DNA from: Euryodendron excelsum
Taxonomy: Eukaryota; Streptophyta; Magnoliopsida; Ericales; Pentaphylacaceae
Assembly (NCBI GenBank): GCA_033060915.1
Contig: CM065378.1
Span: forward strand, 34,109,501-34,173,500
DNA: 64,000 nucleotides
Direction: 5' to 3'
In this document: in pieces, positions 36,044 through 49,400 of the stretch
How the letters are laid out: every line of letters starts with the position of its first letter
How positions within the stretch are numbered: the first letter of the stretch is position 1
Translations under genes and position numbers: made by a program
The notes under the pieces: generated by a model
The model's input: the letters and a program-made list of their open reading frames with translations, nothing else
Told to the model about the DNA's origin: nothing
Database searches by the model: none

Positions 36044-39000
36044 TGAAGCAAACACCGTGAGCTCTTTTGTGACCAAATCCTTTAGCTATGAATGTGAAAT
36101 TGGTTTATTTGCAGTGAGGCTAAACAAATTGCCGGAAAGATTCGAAGTTTGAAACTTGTCCAAAAGAATCGAAACAAAAGAAAACAGAATTTTGCTACCA
36201 CCCTCAAGAGAACAAACAGAATAGTTCAAATAAATAACCGGTTTGGACTTTTTAAGTGCAGAATGGGTGAGAAATTTAGCAAAAGAACAAAAATATCCTT
36301 CCGGTTGATTAAGTTTTTATTATATAAAATTTGTCTTTTAGATGTTTAATTTTAAATATATAAAATAAAAAAATATTCCTATCACAAAATCTTATTTAAG
36401 TTAAATCCAAAGGAGTTATATACTTGTATGCTTATCTTCACAAAATGATTCAAATGCACTTATGACTTATCTTTTTTATAATTCTCTAAAATTACAGAGA
36501 TTCGTGTTATGTGTTTCTTTTTTTAGATTTGACCCTATTTTGATAAAAATAAGTAAGAGAGATAAACGCAGCCCTATCCAAAGAAAAAAGGAAAGGAAGA
36601 AGAAAGAAATTAATAGGTTAGTTCAACTAACTTCTTCCGAAATTCTAATTTCAAATTTTAGTTGCAATCTTGGTCCAAGCTACAAGGTAGTACTAACTCA
36701 AAAGATCTACAACACTTGTTAGTAAATTGCCTTGTGTATATCAAAACAAAGCAAAAAAAAGTAAATTTTATTTCTTGAATAGATGGATTTTTTTTTTCCG
36801 TTGAGTAATATGAAAGTGGGGGCGACTTGAGTAGCATTGATACCTAAGTGTGACCATAGCAGAAAAATATGTTTTTTTTTTTAATTTAGAAACAATAAAA
36901 CTAAACAGAATATTATTAAAAGTTAGGCAGGTACATTTTCCATAAATATCAGTGCATGGGGAGGAAGATCAATTGAAATTAAAGGGTAATTTCATCAATT
37001 GGGTTTAAATGTGATCATATTGGATTTGAGATGGGTTCGAATTTCCTGAATCGAGTTTCTTTGGGGCTTCGCCGTTCTAGTTGGGCAGTATCCATGTTTG
37101 CCATTTCTACCTTTTTTATTTATTATTTTCCTTCTAAGGAGGGAGCTCTTTGAATTATGGGTGACAGATTTTGATGCAACCCACTCTTTCGTTCAAATCC
37201 AATCCTTACCTCTAAAGGTTTGGATTAAGATTTTTGAACTCCTAAAACGAATGAGTCGGGTTTGGGTTAAAAAAAATTACATCATACTTTGTGGTGGAGT
37301 GAAGTCATCAATAGTTGAACACAAAAATTAAGAACAATAAATTAAAATACCTTTTATTTCTATATAAATAACTAACAAAATAAGTAAACAATAAAATGAT
37401 GGAAAAAAATTATCCTTGATACGCTTTTATGAGAAAGGATTGGGAAGACATTGGACAACATTACTAGAAGGAAATAGCCAGAAGAACGATTTCTGAATAA
37501 ATGAGGCAAAAAATGAAAGGAGTAGAGTAATTTTAGAGTATCTCCAAAATAAAAGGGGAAAACAAAATATTTGTCTAACTAATATTATTATCCAACAGAA
37601 GGAACAAAAAAGCCGTTCACTCCACTCCAAGCCATGGCAAGAGCCAATAGTAGATAAAGTTTAAAAGCCTGCTAGAAAGAGATAAAAGAGAAAGAACTAC
37701 ATAATTTTTATTTACCTATTTTTTAGTACGAAAATGCATAATTATGTAACCACAAATTAAATTTAAAGAACTTTAGAAAACATCAAATCCGGAAAAAACT
37801 TATACTTATAATTATTGTAAAACATATATATATAATAAAAAGAATTAATTTGTTATTTCTCACACATGCATCACTTTCCTTAGGTCCCCATCTAACGGTA
37901 GACCTTGGTAATGAGGAGGGGTGTTATGGCATCTCAGCTTTTGAAGATTTATTGTCACACTCTTATCTCAATTAGACATTATTAGTATTATATTAGATAA
38001 AACGTGATCGCACAAGTCATTGTACCTGCAAACGACACCTTAATTTACACCTGAAAATATAACACAGCGGAATAAACACCATTACTTTATATAGCCATGG
38101 ATCAACTATACATAAATCTAAAGTACACCAGAGTAACCTATTTCATAACCTTACACACATCATTTTAAATATAAGTACATAAAACTCAAGTTAACATAAA
38201 ATAAAATACAAATATAACTTAAATCCCAATGTCTTATACAAATATGATGAGAAACTGAAAGTAAAGCAACAAGAGCTTTCCCAAGTCTCGAGACACAATA
38301 TCCTGACACCATCATGAATGTCACCGTAGTAAAAACCAAGACTACAATGAACTAAACCGTCATCTCTACATTACCTGTCAAAATAGTCTGTGTAGGTGTG
38401 AGCTAATTGTCAACATGCTCACGATAGATAATCAAACTCATAAAGAATAATATATGCATAATCATAGAATCAACTATCAATAGATAATCCACCAATCAAT
38501 GATATATAATTATCCACATAATACCAATATCCACAACATGTAATCATTCTCTTATCATTGCCAACAATGTAATATGATTCATGAAATACAATATCTCTTG
38601 TAATGCAATGCATGAAACACTACAAATGTGTGCACAATTTAGATAACATTGGCCCAATATATCGATGGCTTGTTATCAAGGATGACCCACATCGACAACC
38701 TTTTGGCTAGATTAACTCCACATCGGCTATACATTTTTTTCGTGCAATGCATAGCATACAGAATAAATGGTATGCAATATCACCTCATATATATTCACTA
38801 ATATCACCTCACATATATAATCACCAAAATCACTAATGTAAGCAATAGACAAGTAATTCAATATAAATAAGATTATCCAAACTCCCCACCTATACACTTA
38901 CAAGCAACAACACTATCCATTCAATATGATTAAGATTATCTTATATTCCCACATGTCATCGCACACAAACCCGATAAAGTTACTCCTTGGTTAACGTTGA

Positions 39001-39147
39001 AGGTTCTTGACCTCCTTTAACTTGTATCACCACAACTATGTTAGTTTTGAAATCACATTGTATAATTCATCAAAAAATAATGATCATAAACCATCATATA
39101 TAGATAATACTCCAACACCAAGTATATGTTGAGTCAAGGTTGATCCT
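36044..39147. other. Intergenic upstream of ADCL, no gene seen
   Basis: AT-rich spacer holding the ADCL promoter at its left end (nothing specific recognised). About 38000-39120 is a distinct AT-rich, C-containing block with repeated ATATCACCTCA (about 38778 and 38809) that looks like non-coding retroelement sequence but was not matched to a family. No open frame has a recognisable domain. Confidence 0.5.
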
Positions 39148-41344
39148 TGTTGACTCAAGGTTAATTCTCATGTTGATTTTGATGATAACTAAATCTTGTG
39201 TTATGTTACTAATGAATCTACTTAGTATGCAGATTAGCAAAGCTCATAACTAAGACTTAAAGTTGAATCTTAAGTCTAATACATGTCAAGAAGAATGCAC
39301 AACAAGTTCAAGAAGCAAGCAATGAATTCAAAGGGCTATGCAATGAACCAAACTGGAAAAAGATACCTATCTCTACTTTAAGAAAATGTCTTACATTCGA
39401 AGAGATTGAAGGTGTTCAATTAAAACTTCTTTCAAGTGTGCATAGTTTCAATGAAGACTGATTTGCACCAGACTAAAGACTTCATCAGAATTTGCGAAGA
39501 TCAGTTGAAGAGGTGTAATGCTCAGTTGAAGATGTATTGGTTATTGAAGAATTTGGAAAATGCTCAAGAGATGATTTCATCTGGTATGCTAAAGACCAAT
39601 TCAAGATAATGTGATTGAAGTTGCTGAGAAGATGGCTCACAATGAATATCTGATCTCTACATGGAATCCAAGTGAAGTATTCTTCTGCAATGTAAAGGAT
39701 CAATGAAGATTAGATGTGTAAATAGATTTCATCAAGTCTGCAATGGTCTCAGTAAAGTGATCTTTAATGAAGAATGAAGAATTGATATCAAAGAAAGCAA
39801 ACCAGATTTGAAGCATTGTGAAGCTTCACACAATTGAGGAAGATTGGCATTGAAGAAGATATCCTACAATGATAGAAGGAGCTTTGCAAATGAAGAAGAA
39901 AAGTTCAGCTTTAATCAAATGAAGCTTTAACAGTTTGAGATTCAAGAAGAAGATCAACATCTAATGATTGATTCAATCCAAAATTGAATAGACGTTAACT
40001 CTGATGAGTTAGGAAGATTTGATTGATCATCATACCCGAAAGACATACTCATTGAAGTTCTTATACCAGTGCTTTGATAAGGTTGATCAATAGAAATCTG
40101 AAAGCTGAATTCTGGGCAATGAGGGGACTCATGGAAATGAGAAGTCACCTCTTGATTACAGACGCAAAAAGGCTTAGAGACAAATTGAACAAAGAGGGGA
40201 CTCATGGAAATGAGGTGTCGCCTCTTGCACACAGAAGCAAAAAGCCTGGAGACCAAGTGGGTAATGAGTGGACACATTGTAATGAAGCGTCGCCTCATAG
40301 AGACAGACGCCAAAGCTTGAAGATAAGATGATCAATGAGCGGACACATAAAGATGAAGTGTCACCTCCTGGTAGCAGAAGTAAAAGGCTTGAAGATAAGA
40401 TGATCAATGAGCGGACACATGAAGGCGAAGTGTCGCCACCTGCCAGCAGAAGTAAAAAGGCTTGAAGTTTAAATAATCAATGAGCGGACACCTGAAGATG
40501 AAGTATTGCCTCATGACAGCAATAGCCTAAGTTGAAGAAGACAAATGAATGAGGAGTCGCCTCATCGACATGAAGAGGGGACTCATGAACTCAGTGAACA
40601 TCGTCTGTTAAATGCAGAAGTAGGAAGTGTCGACTCCACAGACCTGGAGCCGACTCCCTCTGTTATAACGACTATTTTTCTTAACGTTATAACGGACTGG
40701 ACGCTCATTAATGATACCCAACCACCTCCAACTGATGGAATGAATGCAAGGGTATATATACTAGCCTCCAACTGCATTTATATAGAAGAATCAAGAGGAA
40801 GAAACAACAAGAGACAAAAATCATTGATCTACCTGATATTCCTGAACATTCTTCCTGTTTTGTTCTTGTGAGCTTTGATTGTAAATCTACTCATGCTAGA
40901 GAGTTTGTTTGTGAGTTGTATACTCCTATACACTTGTAACTGAGAGTTTGAGAGTTCTCTTGTGTAAAGCAAAACTTTTGTAAAGTTTGAGTGGAGCTTG
41001 AATAAAACCACTTGGGAATTGAAGAGCTCGGTGAGGAGTTCTTTGTAGAGTGAGCTGAGCACTTTGTCAATCAGCAACCCATCTTGTAATAGTTGATTAC
41101 ATAGTGAAAGAAGGCTTCGAGGAGGTCTTGGGGTGAGGACGTAGACCATGGTTTGTGGTTGAACCTCGGTAAATCTATGTCTCTCTTCTATTACTCTGTT
41201 TTCTTTACTTCTATTGATAACATTGCTTTCCACATAGATTGACCATTGTTATATTGTTTAGATTAATCTTAATTAATCATAACTTGTATTAATATTCGAA
41301 AAACCCAATTCACCCGCCCTCTTAGGTTGCCTATTGGACCAACA
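39148..41344 (+). repeat. Long (~2.2 kb) LTR of a Ty1/copia-type element
   Basis: Begins about 39148 (TGTTGACTCAAGG; a similar word at 39127 is an alternative) and ends ...GGACCAACA at 41344, directly followed by the tRNA primer-binding site. A TATATATA box at about 40753 could be the LTR promoter. It contains six 72-bp tandem units (40121-40555). No second LTR was found in the window, so its ends rest on the TG...CA rule and the primer site only. Confidence 0.65.
40121..40555. repeat. Six tandem ~72-bp repeats inside the copia-type LTR
   Basis: Units begin GAGGGGACTCATG (40121, 40194), GAGTGGACACATT (40265) and GAGCGGACAC (40337, 40409, 40482), at spacings of 71-73 bp. Each is followed by AATGA/GATGAAGTGTCGCCTC-like text and an AGCAAAAAGGCTTG-like tail. 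The first two units differ from the last three in a consistent way, suggesting stepwise expansion. Confidence 0.85.
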
Positions 41345-41358
41345 ATTGGTATCAGAGC
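41345..41358 (+). other. Primer-binding site of the copia-type element
   Basis: ATTGGTATCAGAGC immediately after the LTR end is complementary to the initiator-Met tRNA 3' end, as in most plant copia elements. It sets the element's orientation as plus. Confidence 0.85.
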
Positions 41359-41401
41359 TTGTATTCCTATTATTAAGGCTTAACATCATAGGAATAGATC
41401 C

Positions 41402-42218
41402 ATGGTAACCAATTTCGGAAGCTCTCTTGGTGAGGGTCAATTCACAAATAGACCACCTATGTTCAATGGCACCAATTACAATTATTGAAAAAATATAATG
41501 AGAATATACATTCAATCGGTAGATTATGAACTATGGAGACTTATTGTAAATGGACCTAAAACTCCTACTTCCAGAATAGAACAAATGGTTGTCCCTAAAC
41601 CAGAATCTGAATGGGATAAAGATGATCTGAAAATGCTACAATCTAATGCTAAAGCTATGAATATCCTATATTGTGTACTTGATCCCAATTAATTTAATCG
41701 TATTTCCACTTGTAAATCAGCTAAGGAAATATGGGACAGATTAGAGGTCGCACATGAAGGTACCAATCAAGTTAAAGAATCTAAAATCAATATATTGGTA
41801 CATAGCTATGAATTGTTCAAAATGAAACCTGAAGAATCTATCACTGAAATGTTCACTAGGTTCACCGATATTATTAATGGTTTAAAATCTCTTGGAAAGG
41901 TGTATCCTAACAATGAGCAGGTAAGGAAGATTCTAAGGTTTTTGCCAAAGGCTTGGGAGGCCAAGGTCACAGCAATTCAAGAAGCAAAGGACCTCAACGT
42001 TCTGCCACTGGAAGAACTCTTGGGCTCTCTAATGACACATGAGCTTACACAAAAACAACATGCCCAAGAGGATAAAGAAAAGAAGAGAAGGGTAGTTGCA
42101 TTCCAATCCATCTGTCAAGATGATGAATCAGCAAGTGAAGAGAATGAAGATAAAATTGCTCTCATCACTCGAAAATTCAGGAGATTCATAAAGAAGAAAT
42201 GGAGAGGTGAAAATCGTC
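41402..42218 (+). pseudogene. Broken copia-type gag (UBN2/retrotran_gag), truncated
   Basis: Starts with ATG at 41402 (MVTNFGSSLGEG). It shows the PPMFNGTNYNY block, then IYIQSVDYELWRLIVNGP, CKSAKEIWDRLEVAHEGT, ELFKMKPEESITEMFTRFTD and ILRFLPKAWEAKVTAIQEAK, the conserved plant copia gag order. A TGA at 41486-41488 and a TAA at 41690-41692 interrupt the same frame. Similarity fades after about 42218; no zinc knuckle, protease, integrase or RT follows, so the element is truncated on its 3' side. Confidence 0.85.
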
Positions 42219-45215
42219 CACTAATACGATTTTCAATTTTTCACTGTGTATACTGTACAGGCATAAATAATAAAACAATGAGCAATTTTCTAATTTCCAA
42301 CTCGAAATGTTATTTAGTGAACTCCAAACACAACACTTTTCATCAAATGCTTTGTTTCTCTCCCCTTATATACACCAAGAAACTTCAAAACAAATTTCAT
42401 CACATGCTTTGTTTCTCTCTCCAAAATACACACTAAGAAACTTCAAAACAAATTTGCAGCGACAAACCAAATTGGGTTCAAGCTTTCCCAACCCCATGTC
42501 ATCAATGGACTTGGACCAAGTTTATACCCAAACCTAATGTTTTTTAAAATTAATTACTAAATTCAAGTAATTTTGAATTAATTTTCCAAACTCAAGTTGC
42601 TCAAAAAATAGTGTTTTCAAGTCACAACTTCTTGAACAACATAAATTTGGTAAATGAGTTAAAAAAACACTTGATTTTAGTAATGAAGTTTAAAAACAAC
42701 TTCGATTTTGTAATAAACTATACTTAGATCTGTGAATAAAGTAAACCTAAAGGGAACCAAAACAGGGTACAACATTGGGCAGAAGACGATCCATGGATGT
42801 AGTTCACTAACAGGACGACGTTAGAACAGGGTCAAGGGAGCCCCCCTAATGTCCAAGAAACCCCATTATATATGATATAGTTTAAGGCCCAAAAAATTTA
42901 AATAATAAAATGGCTCCCAGTGCTAAAAACAAACCCATGATATTTGGTTTGTATTTAGACCCAAAGAATTCTACATAATAAAATGACTCATCTATCAGTG
43001 TAATCCACATTTTGGCCCATTTTATTTTTATGTGGCCTAAGGTCCATAATTACCTATGCCCACTTAATTGAGATCTAGGGCAAAATTTTGAGAAAAAAAT
43101 ATAAGATGTTTTCCATTTTGTCTGGACCAACTATATCTAGATTCCATGACATGAAGTATCGCAAAGTGTCACTTTGATTGATGTATCACTTAATATGTAT
43201 TAAAAATAACTTTTTTTGTGGTATTTTCCTAGTATATTTTAATTAAGTGTTATTTGTTATTTTCTTAAATTAAATTTACTTTGTACACATAAATATTAAA
43301 TATATCTTGGGCCCTCAAAGATGAAATTTTGGCTTCGTCTTTGGTTCAACCCAACCATAACTTTTTAAACGGCACAACTCATGAACCAAGCATTGATAGG
43401 TGTTTGACGGCAGCCATTGATGGGTCAGAGCCATCTAATGATATATGAGGAGTCGGTGGCAGAGCTAGAAAATTCATCTAGGTGATACAATAATTAATCA
43501 TAACCCATAATTTTTTTCAAAATAATGTTATACAAGTGAAATATTTGTACAAAATTTTCATGGAATGATGTAGTTGTTTGTGGTCATTTCATTTCAGACG
43601 AAAACATCCACCATTTGGTGTATTATCTTAAGATTACTATTGCTTCATTATTCTAGTAGAGTTTTCTACATTCTCGTGAAGTTTTCTATAAAAGAAAAAT
43701 TAGAATAATAAATTTTTTTATTTTTTCATAATCAACAATAGAATATATGACTTCTTCAGAGTTATATAATGTATATAAGCTTTGATATATAATATATAAA
43801 TGCCCTTTGAAGGTAATTATGTTTTTAAAAGGGATATTCACAAATTTTTAAATGGGGCAAATTGAGCGACATTTTCAAAGTTGTAGGTCAAAGTAGAGTT
43901 TTAAAAATATGACAGGCATTTATAAATTTTAGAGGGGACAAATTGAAAGAACTTTCTAAAATGGTTGACACATGTAAAATTCTAAAAAATTGAGAGGGTC
44001 TAGCACATGTGGCTCCGCCCGTAGGAGGAAATGGTTGAAGGCGATCATTGATGGGAGTAGAGTTGCAGATAAGCTGGGAGTATAGAGATGTGAAAGGAAA
44101 AGGAGGGAACTGCTTATGGAATGTGGTGGTTTTTTTGAATTTTGCTTACCAAAGAAAAGATCACAAATCATAAAATGCGTAATTACAATTACCTCTTGTA
44201 GCTTGAGAAAAAATCACACAATCTTTCTTGAGTCACTCGAGTGATTAAGAAGTAAATACATAAGTCCCTAGTCGGACCATGACAGATTAGGTAAAAGTTA
44301 AAAATGCCTTTACAAAGTTCAGCCTTTATTTTATGTTAAATAGTCTTTATAATAATCTATTTTGGAGAAATAAAATACCTTAATGATACAATTACAATTA
44401 ATTTTAATTATTTTCATCCATTTTAAGATAAAATCACATGAGATTATGTGTTTACTTTATATAATAAGAAAAATAAAAATAAAAAATGCTATGCTTTCAA
44501 ATAATTTGTATAGAAAATTTTAACAAAATAATGTGATATTAGCATTTTTATAACTAACTGTATGAACAGATTATTTTTAAATAAATAACTCTCATTCATA
44601 TGTATCGTATTGCCTTTCTCCTATGTGACATTCTAAATACTCTTATATTTTTAAAATGCTATGTTATAGGGACAATTTGTTAGATAACTATTGAATTTGT
44701 TGGTAATTAGTTAGATAACTATTAATTGACTAAACTATTAATTTTATAAGATATATATAAGATAAGATTGAGATAACTATTAAAAATAAGATACTGAAAA
44801 GAAAAAAAAGACAGATCAGCCTGATAAGGACTCCAGAGAAATAAATTACTTACAGAATTTGTGATTCACATGACAGTTATGATGTCAAAAATCATAATTA
44901 AAAAAATAAAGTATAATAGTTAGCAAATCAATAATATAACAAGTTTTTTAGTTTTATTAAAGTATGTATATTTTTATCAAATCGAAATAAAATATCTAAA
45001 ATTTTAGGATTAAATTTAAAAAAATAAACTTAATCAATTAATTATGATTAATATTGTCAAATTTAAAATTATATACTTAATTATTTTAAATTTTAAATTA
45101 ATTACTTATAATATATATAATGACTTTTTTAAATATTTTTTTATGATAAAAAATAATGGTACTTAAATAGTAAATTTTAAAAAATACCTACTACCTGCGG
45201 CTTGAATGAGTTGAC
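42219..45215. other. Intergenic, no gene seen
   Basis: Non-homologous to the copia element. It opens with a ~60-bp tandem repeat at about 42336-42460 (CATGCTTTGTTTCTCTC and AAGAAACTTCAAAACAAATT each twice). Around 43850-44020 short GAGGGGACAAATTG/GTGGCTCCGCC phrases look like decayed transposon ends. The remainder is AT-rich with no recognisable frame. Confidence 0.55.
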
Positions 45216-45672
45216 ACCTAATTATATATAAATCTTATGTTTATATGGCATTTGTTCATATAATAATCTATAGCAATCGATGGTACACTGCAAGCAAAAA
45301 CGAAAGTATTGCTTCGCGTGTTTAAGTTCAGGCTGCCAGCAAAACGGAGGTTTGAATCTGTCAGATAACCGCATGACCACCCCAGCCAGTAGAACACCGG
45401 CTGAGAACGATCCTCTACTGCCCTTGCGAAATCTGCAGAGAGATGCAGGAAGCTGTTAATCACGCTCTGATCATGCGATCTCATTTCATCCACCAGATTT
45501 TAGTTCCTGTCTCCTTAGAAATCAAGGATACAGAGGTACGAGCCTATAGAACAGATCCTGTTCAAGTAAGGTCGTGCCCTGTGCTTTTGTTCTTGACTTA
45601 TAAATACAGCTCCTTTGTCTCGTGTTCTTTCGATGTGGGACTCTGTCTCGCTTGTCAGTTGTCAGACCTTCT

Positions 45673-45807
45673 TTATATATATATATATATATATCTGCGT
45701 GCATATAAATGTAAGAATCTAACAGTTGTTGTAGTGGGTACAGACTCGAGTTGGAGTGGAAGACGAAGTGAGAGGATTGGGGAACATACTCTCTCTCTCT
45801 CTCTCTA
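45673..45807. repeat. (TA)n and (CT)n microsatellites before the 45.8-kb GC-rich patch
   Basis: A TA run lies at about 45673-45694 and a CT run at about 45789-45807. Both sit just upstream of a CT-rich segment that looks like a transcript leader. Confidence 0.8.
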
Positions 45808-45830
45808 GAAACTCCACCAACCACAACTAT

Positions 45831-46419
45831 GGCCGGAGCAACCCTCAACCACAGTACACCAGCTTCTCTCTCATTCTCTTTCTATGAAACACCCAACAGC
45901 CCCTTCCCTCTCTCTGAACTCCTCTTTCACCGTAGCTGAAAAATCTCTCTGTAAAATAGCCCTTTTCTCTGCCTCCTCCTCCTCCTTTTCGACACGTGCT
46001 GTCATGTCTATGGATTACAACATTTCCTCCTGTAATCGGTATCTGGCCCCCCTGTCTACTTCAGTTCCGCCCCATTCCCCAACCCCATTGCCGTAACCAT
46101 CAAGTTTGCGGCGGAATTCGTCGCCGTCGCCATCACCCACAAAGGTCACAATGGCTGTCGGAATCGCGATCTTCGTCTTCGTTGCGAGGTCGAGGTCCTC
46201 CGCCACCTCGATCCTCTTCCGAGGCGGTCGTAGGGGAGACGGAGGGTGCAGGGGAACCCAAGGTCCTCTACTTGTTCCTCCTGTTACTTACTTTTTTGGG
46301 TGGCCGATTCGATCTCGAACCCCCAGAGCAACGGAAGCTGAAGCATTTGGAATTTCACCGCGGCTTACCCGCCGGATGTCAATGTTCTCGACGCCGCCAC
46401 CATCCCCGCCATTGTTTTG
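45831..46419 (+). other. Unresolved GC-rich, leader/exon-like patch; possible decayed gene start
   Basis: Locally GC-rich and pyrimidine-rich, unlike its surroundings. From an ATG at 45831 the frame reads MAGATLNHSTPASLSFSFYE and closes after about 36 codons. Other frames stay open (45884-46096, 46106-46507) and include a Ser-rich, transit-peptide-like stretch. A coding-looking segment near 46350-46419 (YPPDVNVLDAATIPAIVL) ends at a good donor, TTTTG|GTATGT. No frame is continuous across the patch and I do not recognise the product. It could be a frameshifted pseudogene, the non-coding first exon of a gene whose body lies elsewhere, or a duplicated gene fragment. Confidence 0.25.
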
Positions 46420-49400
46420 GTATGTCACGGAATATTTCGTTGAGAACATAGACAATGTATTCTCAACAGATTCTGAAAGGCTTGAAATTAGCCTCACCAT
46501 TTTTTAGCCCCTCGGGCAACTATACCAAATTCTCTTGTGATTGTGAGAAAACTTTCTTCCGGGCAAAATTCTTGCATTCTGCTCACTGTGGTGCATACTA
46601 GTTTATTGCGGGACTATTTCTTCTCTTTTTCCTCTGTAAGATAATCTTGTAAGTTTTCAGCACCTTTATATGAATATTTACTTGTTTCCTTGTGTTATTT
46701 TGTAGTGAATTTCATTTCATTGTACTTCTTTACATGAAATTCTGTGGAAAATTCATTATTCAGACGTGCACTCAACTGACATTTTTGCTTTATTTGGTAC
46801 CCGATTATCTCAAAAGCTTTTATGTGATGATTTATGGATTATGCATGCTGCTCAACCTATATTTATAGTGAAAAAAATACAACTTTGTAATTTCTTGGTA
46901 GACATCACGCATCCTCAACCTGGATGGCTTTTTGTTAGCAGTTGGAGGTGCCAATGTACTGAAATACTGTTCACTCAAGCAATGGCTGACATCTAAGAAG
47001 CATGGACACTTTTAAGAAGGTGGGTGTGTTAGTGTACCATGCCCATACTTGTGCCTCTTAAAATGGCATGCTTTGTTGCATGCTTGAGTGTGGTTTCTTG
47101 GAAATTAACTTTGTAATTACACTAAGAAGAACATGATATCTACTTAGCAAATAAGTTGATTTGAATTTTTCCTGTTTTGATATTTTGTGATTTGTAGAAT
47201 ACCATGAGATTCCATGGCAAGTGGGTGACTTTAGATTGATTTTAGGTTTCTTTCTTTAGGTATTATGGTAAACAACTAGTTCTATTTTGTATGAGTAATC
47301 TTGATTGTTTTGGCATGATCTCATTTTTAGGTGCATTTTTTTGTTTAATGTCCCAACTCATGTTTTCTTTGTTCTAGTATAACTTATTTATCAAGTGATC
47401 TACAAGATAAGCTCGTCAAAAATCTCATAATTGTTACAAGCCTAGCAATATGTTTGAATCTACAAAACCGAAGACAAGAAGTCTCATCTTCTTAAATACA
47501 AAACAACCCATCTGTCTAATCTGGATGAGCATCCATTTAAAGAAGGTTTGAGAACTGGATAGAACGCCCCCTCACAAATCTCCCTTCCTTGAATAAATCC
47601 TCCCAAAGTACCCATCAATTCATGACCTCTAGTTAGCATAGACAGATTGGTTTAAAAGATGATGGAGCCTCAAGCTTAAAATTGATGTAGAATCGGAGCT
47701 AACTAACCAGTTGGGCTAAGCTGATGTTTAAGCTAATTGAATTCTTGCATCATTTCCTAATATTTTTGCCACACAAAAGGAATCAATTTTACATTATTTT
47801 GGTCATTGTAAGAAAAAATACAAATTCTTCCAATTGTGTATAGAAGCAACTTGAATATTAGTGTTGACTTGTTTGGGCCAGTATATGGGAATGTATAATA
47901 TATATAATATTCAAGGTGCGACGGCAATGTGAACTCGAATCTATTAACCCAACGAAATTCGATCCCATATTATATGGGTTTGGGTCCAATTATTTTACTA
48001 AATGAGTTGTTATTGTGTTATCAGCAGAACACTCATTTATAAATAGGTTTAAAACTTTAAATTGGTTGACATACATATTTATTGGACATCCAATTTAACA
48101 GCCCATTTGGAATGTGAAAAAAAATATATTTTCTGTTTCCTATTTGGTTTTGCAAAGAAAATTAAAGGAAAGTAGAAAGAAAATCGTTTGAAATTTAAAA
48201 GAGAGAAAAATAAGAAGACAGGGAGAGAGAGTGATTATTTTCTTCCTTTAAGGAAAGAAAATAATTCCCTTCCTTTCTTTTCCTTTCCTTTCCCTCCATA
48301 TAGGCTGTAAAACAAACTCAGACAACCTACTATACACATAACAATCACCCCCACCTCGTTGATTGTTTATTAAGGGCTTCTCTCTTAGCTTTTCTTCTGC
48401 GACTCTAGGGTACTCTGTCTGGGATCACTTTGCCTTCTTCTGTGACTTATGATATTCTCATTTCTATAGGGTAAGCCTTAAACATGGTAGTACCTTTCCT
48501 TTATTAAATGTTTTAAACATGTAGCAAGCTTTCAACTGCTCGCCATTTCAACAGTCATCTAATGTGGCTATTTTTATCTTTTTCAGAACATTTCTCTCTT
48601 CTCAGCTTCACAGATCTTTAACAAGCTAGGGCACAATTCTTAGCTGAGCTTCTTCTATAGGTATGGAGGTCTCTCTCCCCCCACCCAATTTTGCATTGTA
48701 TTAGTAGAATTTGACTATTAATGTCAGAGCCTAGATGGATTTCTTCCTAGCTATTTGATGATTGTCTTTGAAGCAAATGTTCTTCCTCAATATCTAAGTA
48801 TGATTTCATTGATTTGTGACTTGGTCTATTTTTTGAACATTTAGAGTAAGACATAAATTGTTATGTGTATATTGAATATGTACATGTGTGTATATATATA
48901 AAAGCACACTCATACGTTAAACATTTTTACTGTTTGAAATCTCGAAAAGATGTTTGTGTGGGTTGTTTATGATCTAGATGGTTTTTTTGGTCAGTTGAAA
49001 CTGCCTTTCTTTTGGTGTATAATGTTACATATAATATTTGTTATTTTTCTTAGGTCTTTGTATTTTGTTGTGTTGTTGTGAATTTTTATTTGGCTCTAGG
49101 CCTTTACTTAGAACTGGTTTTTCTTTTGAATAGTTGATCTTCTTTCCTTTTGTGCAAAAAAGAAAAAAAAAAAAGAGTTTACAACGTAATTTTATTTTCT
49201 GTATTATAATGGGAAGAAAGGTCAGTAGTTAGGTAGTACAAAGTTCTTCGGTACTCGGGTTTATTAGATTTTGCCGTCTGTTATTTATTTCATTAGAAGT
49301 CTCTCTATTAATAACAAATTCACATTGCTAATGTAATAAATCACTACATATCGCAATTTAATAAGGATGAGTATTGAACAATCGATATTACCTAACTATT

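Noticed and set aside
40074..40331. Open frames over the 72-bp repeats
   Set aside because: Open frames arise from the repeat period being close to a multiple of three; spacing varies by one base between units, so no stable coding repeat.
45218..45493. Minus-strand 91-codon frame starting MDEMRSHDQSV
   Set aside because: No domain, no splice context or leader; too little to call a gene, although it is divergent from the 45.8-kb patch.
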